Below, one piece after another: positions 16,069 through 26,351 of a stretch of DNA of 64,000 nucleotides. Position numbers and translations under genes: made by a program. This DNA is from Streptomyces sp. DI166. GTDB taxonomy: Bacteria; Actinomycetota; Actinomycetes; Streptomycetales; Streptomycetaceae. The stretch's first letter is position 1, and each line of letters opens with the position of its first letter. The notes beneath the pieces were generated by a model. That model made no database searches, was not told the origin of the DNA, and was given only the letters and a program-made list of their open reading frames with translations. The DNA lies in NCBI RefSeq assembly GCF_900091315.1, contig NZ_FLSP01000021.1:1-64000 (forward strand), given 5' to 3'.

Positions 16069-17496
16069 ATGCGTACTGCGTACAGCGTGGAGACGGTCAG
16101 GACGGCGGAACGGCGACTGATGGCGCGGCTGCCGGAGGGCGCCCTGATGCAGCGGGCGGCGGCCGGACTCGCCGCGAGCTGCGCGGACCTGCTGGGGCGG
16201 GTGTACGGGAGCCGGGTGGTGCTGCTGGTGGGCAGCGGCGACAACGGCGGTGACGCCCTGTACGCGGGGGCCCGGCTGGCCCGGCGCGGGGCCGGGGTGA
16301 CGGCGGTACCGCTCTCCCCCGAGCGGACGCACCCGGGCGGCCTCGCGGCGCTGCTCCGGGCGGGCGGCAGGACGGCCTTGGGACCTGCGGAGGAGCTGAT
16401 CGAGCGGGCCGACCTGGTGGTGGACGGCATCGTGGGCATCGGCGGGAAGGGCGGGCTGCGCCCGGAGGCGGCCCGGCTGGCGGAGGCGGCCGAACGGTCC
16501 CGGGCCGCCGTGGTCGCCGTCGACCTGCCGAGCGGCGTCGACCCGGACACGGGCCAGGTGCGGGGTCCGGCGATCCGGGCCGACCTCACCGTCACCTTCG
16601 GCACGCACAAGCCGGGGCTGCTGATCGACCCGGCGCGGGACCACGCGGGCACGGTCCGCCTGATCGACATCGGCCTGGAACTGCCGGAAGAGCCGGACGT
16701 CGAGGCCCTCCAGCACGCGGACGTGGCCCGTCTCCTCCCCCTGCCCGGCCCGGAGAGCGACAAGTACCGGCGTGGCGTGGTCGGCGTGGCCGCCGGTTCC
16801 GCGCGCTACCCGGGCGCGGCGGTGCTGGCGGTGGCGGGCGCGCTGCACGGCGGTGCCGGGGCGGTGCGGTACGTCGGTCCCGCCGGGGACGCGGTCCTGG
16901 CCCGCTACCCGGAGACCCTGGTCTCGGACCGGGGCCCCGCCAAGGCGGGCCGCGTGCAGGCCTGGGTGGTCGGTCCGGGCGCCGGTGACGACGCGGCGAC
17001 CGTGGCGGAGGTCCTGGAGGCGGACGTACCGATCCTGATCGACGCGGACGGCCTGCGCCTCGCCGAGCGGGAGACGGTACGGGCCCGTACGGCACCGACC
17101 CTGATGACCCCGCACGCCGGAGAGGCGGCGGCCCTTCTGGGGGTGTCCCGCGAGGAAGTGGAGAGCGCCCGCCTGTCGTCGGCCCGCGAACTGGCCGCCC
17201 GCTACCGGGCGACGGTGCTGCTCAAGGGCTCGACGACCCTGGTGGCGGACGCGGAGGGCGGGCCGGTCCGCGTCAACGCCACCGGCACGTCCTGGCTGGC
17301 CACGGCGGGCAGCGGTGACGTGCTGTCGGGCCTGGCCGGGTCCCTGCTCGCGGCGGGCCTCGCACCCCTGGACGCGGGCAGCGTGGCGGCGTACCTGCAC
17401 GGCCTCGCGGGACGCTACGCCTCGGACGGCGCCCCGGTGGGGGCGCAGGACGTGGCGCGGGCGATCGTACGGGCCTGGCGGGACGTACGGGACTGA
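16069..17496 (+). CDS. nnr: Bifunctional NAD(P)HX epimerase/dehydratase
   Basis: The 475-residue fusion repairs hydrated NAD(P)H. The N-terminal YjeF_N epimerase domain (about 1-210) has LLVGSGDNGGDALYAGARLA. The C-terminal ADP/ATP-dependent dehydratase domain (about 225-470, ribokinase-like) has LIDADGL, TLMTPHAGEAAALLG and the nucleotide loop TAGSGDVLSGL. It follows acpS closely on the same strand, as in many actinomycetes. Confidence 0.93.
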   Translation: MRTAYSVETVRTAERRLMARLPEGALMQRAAAGLAASCADLLGRVYGSRVVLLVGSGDNGGDALYAGARLARRGAGVTAVPLSPERTHPGGLAALLRAGGRTALGPAEELIERADLVVDGIVGIGGKGGLRPEAARLAEAAERSRAAVVAVDLPSGVDPDTGQVRGPAIRADLTVTFGTHKPGLLIDPARDHAGTVRLIDIGLELPEEPDVEALQHADVARLLPLPGPESDKYRRGVVGVAAGSARYPGAAVLAVAGALHGGAGAVRYVGPAGDAVLARYPETLVSDRGPAKAGRVQAWVVGPGAGDDAATVAEVLEADVPILIDADGLRLAERETVRARTAPTLMTPHAGEAAALLGVSREEVESARLSSARELAARYRATVLLKGSTTLVADAEGGPVRVNATGTSWLATAGSGDVLSGLAGSLLAAGLAPLDAGSVAAYLHGLAGRYASDGAPVGAQDVARAIVRAWRDVRD

Positions 17497-17826
17497 GGGC
17501 CGGGGCGGGCGGCTGCCCCGGCCGACCGGGACGAGCGCGACACACCGCTGGGCGCCGAGACCCAGACGTAGGCGCCCGCGCACCCGCAACGGGCGATACG
17601 CCAGGGCGCAGGCACGGGCTCCGCCTCCCGCAACGGCCGGACCACGCGCCCCACACCACCCGGCACCCCAGACCCCGGCGCAGGCGCCCGCCAAGGACCG
17701 CGCACGGGGCGGTACGCCAGGGCGCAGGCACGGGCATCCGCATGCCGTAGCGGTCCGACCGAGCAGGCCGCGTTGCCCTCGCAAAAGCGCGTGCGCGTCG
17801 CCCAGGCCGCGCCTACCGTGCCGGTC
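17497..17826. repeat. 330-bp intergenic stretch with a degenerate tandem repeat
   Basis: A 29-base segment at 17591-17619 recurs at 17707-17735 with one mismatch, a period of 116 bases, and weaker similarity surrounds both copies. Reading frames across the stretch have the repetitive composition of non-coding GC-rich DNA. No promoter, transfer RNA or terminator is clear. Confidence 0.6.
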
Positions 17827-18315
17827 ATGCGTGTCGTATTCACCAAGGGCCCCGGAACCAGTTACGGCATCGCCGTGCACCGCGAGAACGGGCCCGCGCT
17901 GGCGCCGCGCAACGGGCCCGGAGGGCACCCGTATCTGCCGCACGACCTCGTGCACTTCGTCGTGGAGGCGGAGGCCGGGATCGAGCTCGGCGTCTACGGG
18001 CGGCTCGCCGCCGGGGACAACGGGCTGTTCTGGCCCGCCGATCCGGCGGAGCGGGCCAGGGCCAACCGGCGCCGGAAGTCCAAGCGGCCCAAGCCTTCGC
18101 CGGAGGCCAGTGCGGACATGGCGCGCTCGGAGGAGCTGGCGGGCATCGCCGTGCCGGTGTGGGAGGTGCGCAACGGGCATGCCGAGGAGCTGCCCGCGTA
18201 CGTGGCGAAGCGGGAGATCCCGCCGGTGGTCGACCGGATCGTCGCCCGCCTCGCCGAGTACGCCGAGCGGTGGCACGCGCTGCCGGTCGGCGGCATGCTC
18301 ACGCTCGACTGGTGA
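17827..18315 (+). CDS. Conserved hypothetical protein beside glmS
   Basis: The 162-residue protein begins at ATG 17827 (RVVFTKGPGTSYGIAVHREN). The middle is a basic segment (about 79-92, RRRKSKRPKP) and the end reads YAERWHALPVGGMLTLDW. No membrane helix or known catalytic motif is visible. I believe similar proteins occur next to glmS in other streptomycetes, but I do not know the function. It ends one base from the convergent glmS stop. Confidence 0.75.
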   Translation: MRVVFTKGPGTSYGIAVHRENGPALAPRNGPGGHPYLPHDLVHFVVEAEAGIELGVYGRLAAGDNGLFWPADPAERARANRRRKSKRPKPSPEASADMARSEELAGIAVPVWEVRNGHAEELPAYVAKREIPPVVDRIVARLAEYAERWHALPVGGMLTLDW

Positions 18316-18316
18316 G

Positions 18317-20164
18317 CTACTCCACCGTCACCGACTTCGCCAGGTTCCGCGGCTGGTCCACCTCGTTGCCCCGCGCCGTCGCCAGCTCGCAGGCGAACAC
18401 CTGGAGCGGCACCGTCGCGACCAGGGGCTGGAGCAGGGTCGGGGTGACCGGGATACGGATCAGGTGGTCGGCGTACGGGACGACCGCCTCGTCGCCCTCC
18501 TCCGCGATCACGATGGTCCGGGCGCCCCGCGCGCGGATCTCCTGGATGTTGGAGACGATCTTGTCGTGCAGCACCGAGCGTCCCCGGGGCGAGGGCACGA
18601 CCACGACCACCGGCAGGTCGTCCTCGATCAGCGCGATCGGCCCGTGCTTCAGCTCGCCCGCCGCGAAGCCCTCGGCGTGCATGTAGGCGAGTTCCTTCAG
18701 CTTCAGGGCGCCTTCGAGGGCGACCGGATACCCCACGTGCCGCCCGAGGAAGAGCACCGTGTTCTTGTCGGCGAGGCCGCGGGCCAGCGCCCGTACCGGC
18801 TCCATGGTCTCCAGGACGCGCTCCACCTCCCCGGAGATCTCCGCCAGGTCCCGGATGACCGCCCGGATCTCGTCGGCCCACTTGGTGCCGCGCACCTGCC
18901 CCAGGTACAGCGCCACGAGATAGCAGGCGACGAGCTGCGTCAGGAACGCCTTCGTCGAGGCGACCGCCACCTCCGGCCCCGCGTGCGTGTACAGCACCGC
19001 GTCCGACTCGCGGGGGATCGTCGAGCCGTTGGTGTTGCAGATCGCCAGCACCCTGGACCCCTGCTCCCGGGCGTGCCGCAGCGCCATCAGCGTGTCCATG
19101 GTCTCCCCGGACTGGGAGATCGCGATGACCAGGGACCGCGCGTCCAGGATCGGGTCCCGGTAGCGGAACTCGCTGGCCAGCTCGACCTCGCAGGGGATGC
19201 GCGTCCAGTGCTCGATGGCGTACTTGGCGATCAGCCCGGCGTGGAAGGCCGTACCGCAGGCGACGATGACGACCTTGTCCACCTCCCGCAACTCGGCGGC
19301 GGAGATCCGCACTTCGTCCAGGGTCAGGGCGCCGGAGGCGTCAATGCGGCCCAGCAGGGTGTCGGCGACCGCCTTGGGCTGCTCGGCGATCTCCTTGAGC
19401 ATGAAGTAGTCGTAGCCGCCCTTCTCGGCCGCCGAGGCGTCCCAGTCGACGTGGTACGAGTGCACCTCGGCCGGGCTGCCGTCGAAGCCGGTCACCGTGA
19501 CCCCGTCCCGGCGCAGCTCCACCACCTGGTCCTGGCCGAGTTCGACGGCGGAGCGGGTGTGCTCGATGAAGGCGGCCACGTCGGAGGCGAGGAACGCCTC
19601 GCCCTCGCCGATGCCCACCACCAGCGGTGAGTTGCGGCGCGCCCCGACCACCAGGTCCGGCTCGTCGGCGTCGACCGCGACCAGCGTGAACGCCCCCTCC
19701 AGGCGGCGGCACACCTGCCGCATCGCCTCCGCGAGGTCGGCGCAGGAGGAGTACGCCTCGGCGAGCAGATGGGCGACGACCTCGGTGTCGGTCTCGGAGG
19801 CCAGCTCGTGCCCGCGCTCGGCCAGTTCGGCACGCAGCAGCGCGAAGTTCTCGATGATGCCGTTGTGCACGACCGCCACCCGCCCGGCGTTGTCCAGGTG
19901 CGGATGCGCGTTGGCGTCCGTGGGGCCGCCGTGGGTGGCCCAGCGGGTGTGCCCGATGGCGGTGGTGCCGCTCGGCAGCGGCCGGTCCACCAGTTCCTTC
20001 TCCAGGTTGACGAGCTTTCCGGCCTTCTTCGCGGCGGCCAGTCCGCCGTCCGCGAGCACGGCCACGCCCGCCGAGTCGTAACCCCGGTACTCCAGTCGCT
20101 TCAGTCCGGCCATCACCACATCGAGCGCCGACTGCGACCCCACGTATCCCACGATTCCGCACAT
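18317..20164 (-). CDS. glmS: Glutamine-fructose-6-phosphate aminotransferase GlmS
   Basis: The 615-residue enzyme makes glucosamine-6-phosphate, the first committed step to UDP-GlcNAc. Residue C2 in MCGIVGYVG is the glutamine amidotransferase nucleophile. Two SIS sugar isomerase domains follow (about 290-600), with ISQSGETMDT and the CGTAFHAG substrate loop, and the terminal AKSVTVE is the usual ending. No glmS-ribozyme-like element is evident in the 120-base upstream gap. glmM lies in the same window. Confidence 0.97.
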   Translation of the reverse strand: MCGIVGYVGSQSALDVVMAGLKRLEYRGYDSAGVAVLADGGLAAAKKAGKLVNLEKELVDRPLPSGTTAIGHTRWATHGGPTDANAHPHLDNAGRVAVVHNGIIENFALLRAELAERGHELASETDTEVVAHLLAEAYSSCADLAEAMRQVCRRLEGAFTLVAVDADEPDLVVGARRNSPLVVGIGEGEAFLASDVAAFIEHTRSAVELGQDQVVELRRDGVTVTGFDGSPAEVHSYHVDWDASAAEKGGYDYFMLKEIAEQPKAVADTLLGRIDASGALTLDEVRISAAELREVDKVVIVACGTAFHAGLIAKYAIEHWTRIPCEVELASEFRYRDPILDARSLVIAISQSGETMDTLMALRHAREQGSRVLAICNTNGSTIPRESDAVLYTHAGPEVAVASTKAFLTQLVACYLVALYLGQVRGTKWADEIRAVIRDLAEISGEVERVLETMEPVRALARGLADKNTVLFLGRHVGYPVALEGALKLKELAYMHAEGFAAGELKHGPIALIEDDLPVVVVVPSPRGRSVLHDKIVSNIQEIRARGARTIVIAEEGDEAVVPYADHLIRIPVTPTLLQPLVATVPLQVFACELATARGNEVDQPRNLAKSVTVE

Positions 20165-20284
20165 GGGCGGCAGCCTACGGTCGAATCCGCCGCCGAACCG
20201 GCCACATCGTGCCCGATTTCGGAAATACTTGAGCCCATTCAGGCGGTCGTTCGCCCGGATCAGCCCTCGAACCCGCCCCCTTCC

Positions 20285-21094
20285 TCAGGTCTTCGCCCGA
20301 TAGGCCCGCATCGCCAGCGGATAGAACACCAGCGCTATCCCGGCCGCCCACACCAGCGACCAGGTGACCGGCTCCGCCACCGGACCGCCGAGCAGCAACC
20401 CCCGGAACGCGTCGGAGAGATGGGACACCGGGTTCACATCGCTCCACGCCTGCAGCCAGCCCGGCATCGTGTCCACCTGGACGAAGGCACTGCTGGTGAA
20501 GGTGATCGGGAAGATCAGCGTGAAGCCGAACGCCTGCACCTTCTCCGCGTCCCCGGCCAGCATCCCGATCAGCACCGCGGTCCAGGACACCGCCGCCGCG
20601 AACACCATCACCAGCAGGGTGCCGAGGAGGAAGCCGCCGAACCCCCCGGTGATCCGGAAGCCGAGCAGCAGCCCGAGCCCGATCATCAGCAGCAGCGCCC
20701 ACAGGTGCTTGGCGAGGTCGGCGGTGATCCTGCCGATCAGCGGCGCGGAGCGGGCGATCGGCAGGCTGCGCAGCCGGTCGAAGACCCCCTTGGTGAGGTC
20801 GGTGTTGAGCGCCATCGCCGTGTAGATCGTCATGAACAGGGTGTTCTGCACGATGATCCCGGGCAGCGCGTACTTCAGATACGCCTCGGGCGACCCGGCC
20901 ATCTGGCCGCCGAGCACATAGGTGAACAGGAAGACGAACATGATCGGCGTGATGCTGTAGTCGACCAGTTCGAGCGGGTTGTGCTTGACCGCGACCAGGC
21001 TGCGCCAGGCCATGGTGAAGGTCTGCCGGAGCCCGGCGAGCGGCCGCACCCGGCCCGAGGCGCCGGCGGGGGCGGTGAGGGTGGTGGCGGTCAT
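20285..21094 (-). CDS. ABC-2 type exporter permease
   Basis: The 269-residue membrane protein has about six hydrophobic helices and the DrrB/ABC-2 signature (NPLELVDYSITPIMFVFLF, later ITFTSSAFVQVDTMPGWLQAWSDVNPVSHLSDAFR). ATG 21094 overlaps the ATPase stop in ATGA, so the two are translated together. The partner is the DrrA-like ATPase upstream. Such pairs export drugs, lipids or polysaccharides; the substrate is unknown. Confidence 0.9.
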   Translation of the reverse strand: MTATTLTAPAGASGRVRPLAGLRQTFTMAWRSLVAVKHNPLELVDYSITPIMFVFLFTYVLGGQMAGSPEAYLKYALPGIIVQNTLFMTIYTAMALNTDLTKGVFDRLRSLPIARSAPLIGRITADLAKHLWALLLMIGLGLLLGFRITGGFGGFLLGTLLVMVFAAAVSWTAVLIGMLAGDAEKVQAFGFTLIFPITFTSSAFVQVDTMPGWLQAWSDVNPVSHLSDAFRGLLLGGPVAEPVTWSLVWAAGIALVFYPLAMRAYRAKT

Positions 21095-22104
21095 GACCGG
21101 CTCACCGCCTTCTCCCGCTCGGCGTCGTCCGGCGCGGCAGACCCCTCCCCCGGCTCCTCGGGCTCCGCAGCCGGTTCGGCGCGGTGTCCGGTCAGCGCCA
21201 GGAACACCTCGTCCAGCGAGGAGCGCCGCAGCGCCAGCTCGCCGACGGCTATGCCCTCCCGGTCCAGCGCGCGCACCACGGCCGGCATCAGCTCGGGGTC
21301 CTTCACCGGCGCCGTGACCGTCTCGCCCTCGATCTCGGTGCGGGACCCCGCCGCCCGCGCCACCAGCGCGTGCACCCGGCCGAGGTCCTCGGCGCGCAGC
21401 GGGCGCACCTCCAGCACCTGCCCGCCGACCTGCGACTTCAGCTGGTCCGGGGTGCCCTCGGCGATCACCCGGCCCCGGTCGATCACCACGATGTCGTCGG
21501 CGAGCACATCGGCCTCGTTCAGATACTGCGTGGTCAGCAGGGCCGTCGCGCCGTCCGCGACCAGGGCGCGCAGCAGGTCCCACAGCTCCCCTCGACTGTG
21601 CGGGTCCAGGCCGGTCGTGGGCTCGTCGAGGAAGAGGATGCTGGGCCGCCCCACCAGGCTCGCGGCGAGGTCGAGCCGCCGTCGCATCCCGCCCGAGTAC
21701 GTCTTCGCGGCCCGCCCGGCCGCGTACGCGAGCTGGAACCGCTCCAGCAGTTCCCCCGCCCGCGCCTTGGCCTCCCGGCGGCCCAGTCCCAGCAGCCGCC
21801 CGATGAGCAGCAGGTTCTCGGTGCCGGTCAGGTTCTCGTCCACGGCCGCGTACTGCCCGGTCAGGCCGACCATCGAGCGCACGGCCCCGGCGTCCCGGAC
21901 CACGTCGTACCCGGCCACCCGGGCGTGCCCCGCGTCCGGCTCCAGCAGGGTCGCGAAGATCCGTACGGCGGTCGTCTTCCCCGCGCCGTTGGGACCCAGC
22001 AGTCCGAGCACCGAGCCCTGCCGCGCCCCCAGATCGACCCCGGCCAGCGCCTCCGTCTCCTTGAACCGCTTGACCAGGCCCTCCGCCTCAATCGCATACG
22101 TCAT
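21091..22104 (-). CDS. DrrA-like ABC exporter ATPase
   Basis: The 337-residue ATP-binding subunit has Walker A GPNGAGKTT (37-45), the signature YSGGMRRRLDLA, Walker B ILFLDEPTTGLDP and the H-loop region LLTTQYLNEAD. The C-terminal DUF4162-like extension (about 240-335) is typical of daunorubicin-resistance-type ATPases. It starts at ATG 22104 and is the first gene of the pair. Confidence 0.93.
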   Translation of the reverse strand: MTYAIEAEGLVKRFKETEALAGVDLGARQGSVLGLLGPNGAGKTTAVRIFATLLEPDAGHARVAGYDVVRDAGAVRSMVGLTGQYAAVDENLTGTENLLLIGRLLGLGRREAKARAGELLERFQLAYAAGRAAKTYSGGMRRRLDLAASLVGRPSILFLDEPTTGLDPHSRGELWDLLRALVADGATALLTTQYLNEADVLADDIVVIDRGRVIAEGTPDQLKSQVGGQVLEVRPLRAEDLGRVHALVARAAGSRTEIEGETVTAPVKDPELMPAVVRALDREGIAVGELALRRSSLDEVFLALTGHRAEPAAEPEEPGEGSAAPDDAEREKAVSRS

Positions 22105-22267
22105 GGGTCACCCCTCGGGGGTCGATGGACCCCGGGCCGGGTCCACCTCTCCCACAACTGTGACGCACACCACTGACATTCCCCGGGTTGGGCCGATTCC
22201 GTACGATTTGCCGGGCGGGTGATACATCCCACCCCGCCGTCCGTTCGTACTCCCGTAACAATGGACT

Positions 22268-23257
22268 GTGATCTCTCCGGTCTCCCCGTTGCCCCGGAGC
22301 GCCCACCGGCACAAACCGGAGGCGACTCCCTACGTCGACCTCACCCGAACCGAGTGGAGCGCGCTGCGCGACAAGACGCCGCTGCCGCTGTCCGCCGAGG
22401 AGGTCGAGAAGCTGCGCGGTCTGGGCGACGTCATCGACCTCGACGAGGTGCGGGACATCTACCTGCCGCTGTCCCGGCTGCTCAATCTCTACGTCGGCGC
22501 CACCGACGGCCTGCGCAGCGCCCTGAACACCTTCCTGGGCGAACAGGGCTCCCAGTCCGGCACCCCCTTCGTCATAGGGGTCGCCGGTTCGGTGGCCGTG
22601 GGCAAGTCCACGGTCGCCCGTCTGCTCCAGGCGCTGCTCTCGCGCTGGCCGGAGCACCCGCGCGTGGAGCTGGTCACCACCGACGGCTTCCTGCTGCCCA
22701 CCAAGGAGCTGCAGGCCCGCGGCCTGATGTCCCGCAAGGGGTTCCCGGAGTCCTACGACCGCCGGGCACTGACCCGTTTCGTCGCGGACATCAAGGCGGG
22801 CAAGGACGAGGTCACCGCCCCGGTCTACTCCCATTTGATCTACGACATCGTCCCGGACAGGAAGCTCACGGTGCGCCGCCCCGACATCCTGATCGTCGAG
22901 GGCCTGAACGTGCTCCAGCCCGCCCTGCCCGGCAAGGACGGCCGCACCCGGGTCGGCCTCGCCGACTACTTCGACTTCAGCGTGTACGTCGACGCCCGCA
23001 CCGAGGACATCGAGCGCTGGTACCTCAACCGCTTCAAGCGGCTGCGCGAGACCGCCTTCCAGAACCCGTCCTCGTACTTCCGCAAGTACACCCAGGTCTC
23101 GGAGGCGGAGGCCCTGGAGTACGCCGGGACCATGTGGCGGACCATCAACAAGCCGAACCTGGTGGAGAACATCGCCCCCACCCGGGGCCGCGCCACCCTC
23201 GTACTGCGCAAGGGCCCGGACCACAAGGTGCAGCGGCTGTCGCTGCGCAAGCTCTGA
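22268..23257 (+). CDS. coaA: Type I pantothenate kinase CoaA
   Basis: The 329-residue kinase phosphorylates pantothenate, the first step of coenzyme A synthesis. The P-loop is [12 protein letters not shown] (104-115), followed by VTTDGFLLP and the [15 protein letters not shown] region. It starts at GTG 22268; the upstream sequence has no strong ribosome site. It diverges from the ABC exporter genes and converges with the broken hydrolase gene. Confidence 0.94.
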   Translation: MISPVSPLPRSAHRHKPEATPYVDLTRTEWSALRDKTPLPLSAEEVEKLRGLGDVIDLDEVRDIYLPLSRLLNLYVGATDGLRSALNTFLGEQGSQSGTPFVIGVAGSVAVGKSTVARLLQALLSRWPEHPRVELVTTDGFLLPTKELQARGLMSRKGFPESYDRRALTRFVADIKAGKDEVTAPVYSHLIYDIVPDRKLTVRRPDILIVEGLNVLQPALPGKDGRTRVGLADYFDFSVYVDARTEDIERWYLNRFKRLRETAFQNPSSYFRKYTQVSEAEALEYAGTMWRTINKPNLVENIAPTRGRATLVLRKGPDHKVQRLSLRKL

Positions 23258-23282
23258 GGCCGGGGCCCCCGCGACCGGGGCA

Positions 23283-24688
23283 TCAGCCCTTGCGGCGCCC
23301 CAGGGTGTCCTCCAGCCAGTCGAAGACGACCTCGCAGTGCTGCTGCGGCGCCATCGGGGAGCAGTGCAGCTGCGCCCCGGTGGCGGCGGTCAGCTTGATG
23401 TAGTCCTTGCGGGTGCGCAGCAGCTCGTACATCTGACGCGGCTGGCCGGGGTAGAACGCCTCGTCCTGGTAGTCCAGGACCAGGGTGGGGGCCTGGATAC
23501 GGCGGACCACACCGGTGATGTCCATGGCCACGACCCGGCGGGCGGCGGTCCAGAAGTCGGTGAACATCCGGCCCCGGCGGGCGGCGAGCATCGCCTCGAC
23601 GGAGAAGGGCTCGAACCGCTTCTTCAGCTGGTACGCCTCGGTCGGGTCCAGCTCGGGCACGACCTCCTCGTTCCAGATCGCGTTGGTCTCCGCCTTGTCC
23701 GGGGTGAGGATCTCACGCAGCTCCGGGGGGAAGGCCAGCCACGGGTCGAGACAGCCGGGCATCGCCACCAGCGCGGCGATGCGGTGGTCGAAGGCGGCGG
23801 CGCGGGGCGCCAGGTCGCCGCCCATGGAAAGTCCGGTCAGCGCGATCCGCCGGTGGTCGACATCGCGCCGGCGCAGCAGCCAGTCGACCAGCGGGCCGAC
23901 CACCTGCTCCCAGCGCGGGCTGAACACCACCTTGTCGACGAAGAGCAGCTGGCCCTGGCCGGGACCGTCGTAGACGAGGGCGTTCCAGCCCCGGTCGAGG
24001 GCGGCCATCACCCCGTACGTCCACATGTCGACGTTCTGCCCGTCGCTGCCGTTGGTGAGGATGACGGTCGGGCGGGGCTTGCCTGAGGTGTCGGGACGGA
24101 AGAACCACACCGGCAGCGGGGTCCTGCCGTACGGGACCTTGTCGGTGATCGCGGCGGGGTCGCACAGATGGGCGAAGCGGTCCCAGTTGCGGCGTCCGGC
24201 GCGGTAGAGCCGCTCCTCGTCGCCCGGGGTGGTGGACCCCAGGACGAAGAAGAGGGCCTGGGCGTAGTACTGGGAGGCGCGCAGGGAACGGAAGCGGTCG
24301 GTCTCCCGGTGGCCGGTGCGCATGCCGGCGAGCCGGTCGCCCCAGGCGCGGAACTCCGCGGTGTAGGTGTCCTCGTTCGGCCCGGCCGCGTTGATCGCGT
24401 TGACGGCGGTGAGCACTTCGCCGACCTCGGAGGCCCGGGCGCCCGCGCCGCCGAGGGCGAGCAGCGCGCCGAAGTTGAGCCCCGGGTCGGTGAACAGCTG
24501 CATGGCGCCCGGGTGTGGGCGAGCCGTTCGGTGCCCGGGGCCGCGGGCGCGGCGGAGGCGGCCGGGGCACCCGCGACGGCGACGGCCCCCACCGCCCCGG
24601 CGGCGCCCGCGACAAGTCCGGCGAGCGCGCTGCGGCGGCTGGGTGCGGCGGGCAGGGGAGTCGGAGCGAGGTTCCGTGATGAATCCAT
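23283..24688 (-). pseudogene. Exported alpha/beta hydrolase gene interrupted by a frameshift
   Basis: ATG 24688 begins a Tat-like signal peptide (SRRSALAGLVAGAAGAVGAV, then AAPAASAAP) and reads to GTERLAHT. The enzyme then continues in the other frame from PGAMQLFTDPGLNFG to the stop at 23283. The switch falls at a C-run near 24511-24515, where one added C would restore the frame. The hydrolase domain is intact in itself, with nucleophile GLSMGG (S226 of the 406-residue segment). It resembles FrsA/dipeptidyl-peptidase-like hydrolases. It is either a genuine frameshift or a base-calling error. If translation starts at the internal ATG 24503, the product would lack the export signal. Confidence 0.72.
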
Positions 24689-24718
24689 GGACCCTGAAAT
24701 TAGGGTCGTGCCGGACAT

Positions 24719-24753
24719 ACGGGGCGGCGCCACTCCCGGCACCGCCGCCCCGT
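24719..24753 (-). terminator. Hairpin terminator after glmM
   Basis: The perfect 11-bp arms ACGGGGCGGCG (24719-24729) and CGCCGCCCCGT (24743-24753) enclose 13 bases, about 40 bases downstream of the glmM stop. It lacks a clear U-run, as is common in streptomycetes. Confidence 0.7.
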
Positions 24754-24792
24754 CCCTCCGGATGGAGGCGGCCCCGCCCCCTGCGCGCCGGG

Positions 24793-26151
24793 CTAGCCCA
24801 GCGCGGACTTCACCACGTCGGCCAGGCGCCCGGCGACCGCGCGGGCCTGGTCGATGTCGGCGGCCTCGACCATCACGCGCACCAGCGGCTCGGTGCCGGA
24901 GGGGCGCAGCAGCACACGTCCGGTGGAGCCCAGCTCCGCCTCCGCCTCGGCGACGGCGGCGGCCAGCTCGCCGGAGGTCTTCACCCGGGACTTGTCCACG
25001 TCGGGCACGTTGATCAGCACCTGCGGCAGCCGCTCCATCACGGAGGCCAGCTCGCGCAGCGACCGGCCGGTCTCCGCGACCCGCGCGGCCAGCATCAGGC
25101 CGGTGAGCGTGCCGTCGCCGGTCGTGGCGTGGTCGAGGATGATCACGTGGCCGGACTGCTCGCCGCCGAGCGCGTAGCCGTGCTCCTTCATGGCCTCCAG
25201 GACGTACCGGTCGCCCACGGCGGTCTGGACGAGGTTGAGGCCCTCCCGCTCCAGCGCCAGCTTGAAGCCGAGGTTGGACATCACGGTCGCGACAACGGTG
25301 CCGGAGCGCAGTGCGGAACGCTCCCGCATCGCCAGCGCGAGTACGGCCAGGATCTGGTCGCCGTCCACCTCCTCACCGGTGTGGTCCACGGCCAGGCAGC
25401 GGTCGGCGTCGCCGTCGTGCGCGATGCCGAGCGCGGCGCCGTGCTCGACGACCGCCGACTTCAGCAGGTCCAGGTGGGTGGAGCCGCAGCCGTCGTTGAT
25501 GTTGAGGCCGTCCGGCTCCGCGCCGATGGTGATGACCTCGGCACCGGCCCGGGCGAAGGCCTCCGGGGAGACCCGGGAGGCGGCGCCGTGCGCCTCGTCC
25601 AGGACGATCTTCAGCCCGTCGAGGCGGTTCGGCAGGACGCCGATCAGATGGGCGATGTACTGGTCCAGGCCCTCGTCGTAGTCGCGGATCCGGCCGACAC
25701 CGGCGCCGGTGGGCCGCTCCCAGGGCTCGCCGTGGCGGTGGGCGTCGTAGACGGACTCGATGCGGTCCTCCAGCTCGTCGGCGAGCTTGTGACCGCCGCG
25801 GGCGAAGAACTTGATGCCGTTGTCCGGCATGGCGTTGTGGCTGGCGGAGAGCATCACGCCGAGGTCGGCGCGGAGCGCTCCGGTGAGGTGGGCCACCGCG
25901 GGCGTGGGCAGTACGCCGACCCGCAGTACGTCGACGCCCGCGCTCGCCAGACCGGCGACCACGGCGGCCTCCAGGAACTCCCCGGACGCACGCGGGTCCC
26001 GTCCGACCACCGCAGTCGGCCGGTGGCCTTCGAAGGTGCCCGCCTCGGCGAGCACGTGGGCCGCCGCGACCGACAGACCGAGCGCCATTTCGGCGGTCAG
26101 ATCCGCGTTGGCGACACCGCGCACGCCGTCCGTGCCGAAGAGTCGTCCCAC
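24793..26151 (-). CDS. glmM: Phosphoglucosamine mutase GlmM
   Basis: The 452-residue enzyme converts glucosamine-6-phosphate to glucosamine-1-phosphate for peptidoglycan. The phosphoserine is S104 in [12 protein letters not shown], the magnesium loop is DGDADRC, and [12 protein letters not shown] binds phosphate. GTG 26151 follows AGGAGGACAA. It lies immediately downstream of rpsI but is separated from it by a strong terminator. Confidence 0.96.
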   Translation of the reverse strand: MGRLFGTDGVRGVANADLTAEMALGLSVAAAHVLAEAGTFEGHRPTAVVGRDPRASGEFLEAAVVAGLASAGVDVLRVGVLPTPAVAHLTGALRADLGVMLSASHNAMPDNGIKFFARGGHKLADELEDRIESVYDAHRHGEPWERPTGAGVGRIRDYDEGLDQYIAHLIGVLPNRLDGLKIVLDEAHGAASRVSPEAFARAGAEVITIGAEPDGLNINDGCGSTHLDLLKSAVVEHGAALGIAHDGDADRCLAVDHTGEEVDGDQILAVLALAMRERSALRSGTVVATVMSNLGFKLALEREGLNLVQTAVGDRYVLEAMKEHGYALGGEQSGHVIILDHATTGDGTLTGLMLAARVAETGRSLRELASVMERLPQVLINVPDVDKSRVKTSGELAAAVAEAEAELGSTGRVLLRPSGTEPLVRVMVEAADIDQARAVAGRLADVVKSALG

Positions 26152-26266
26152 TTGTCCTCCTGATGAAGCGTCACTTTCGAGATCGTTCTCGGAGATCGTC
26201 CAAGATCACCCGATCACACAAGCCTTTGAACGTCTTGTGCCGTTATACGCCCGCGACTCTGATAAA

Positions 26267-26308
26267 CGAACGCCCCGGCGGCACTGTGGCGTGCCGCCGG
26301 GGCGTTCG
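26267..26308 (-). terminator. Strong terminator after rplM-rpsI
   Basis: Two perfectly complementary 17-base arms (26267-26283 and 26292-26308) surround an eight-base loop. It lies about 45 bases past the rpsI stop, so glmM must have its own promoter between here and 26152. Confidence 0.88.
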
Positions 26309-26351
26309 GACGTACTGCTGAAGTGCGGTACGAGCTTGCAGGCAGCGAAGC

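Noticed and set aside
17591..17735. The 29-base direct repeat as a CRISPR array
   Set aside because: There are only two copies, 116 bases apart, with no cas genes and no regular spacers.
18317..20284. A glmS ribozyme before glmS
   Set aside because: The gap is only 120 bases, and the ribozyme is a Gram-positive low-GC feature; no ribozyme core is seen.
19769..22222. 817-codon plus-strand frame opposite glmS and the ABC exporter
   Set aside because: It is the shadow of the minus-strand genes; their products are unambiguous.
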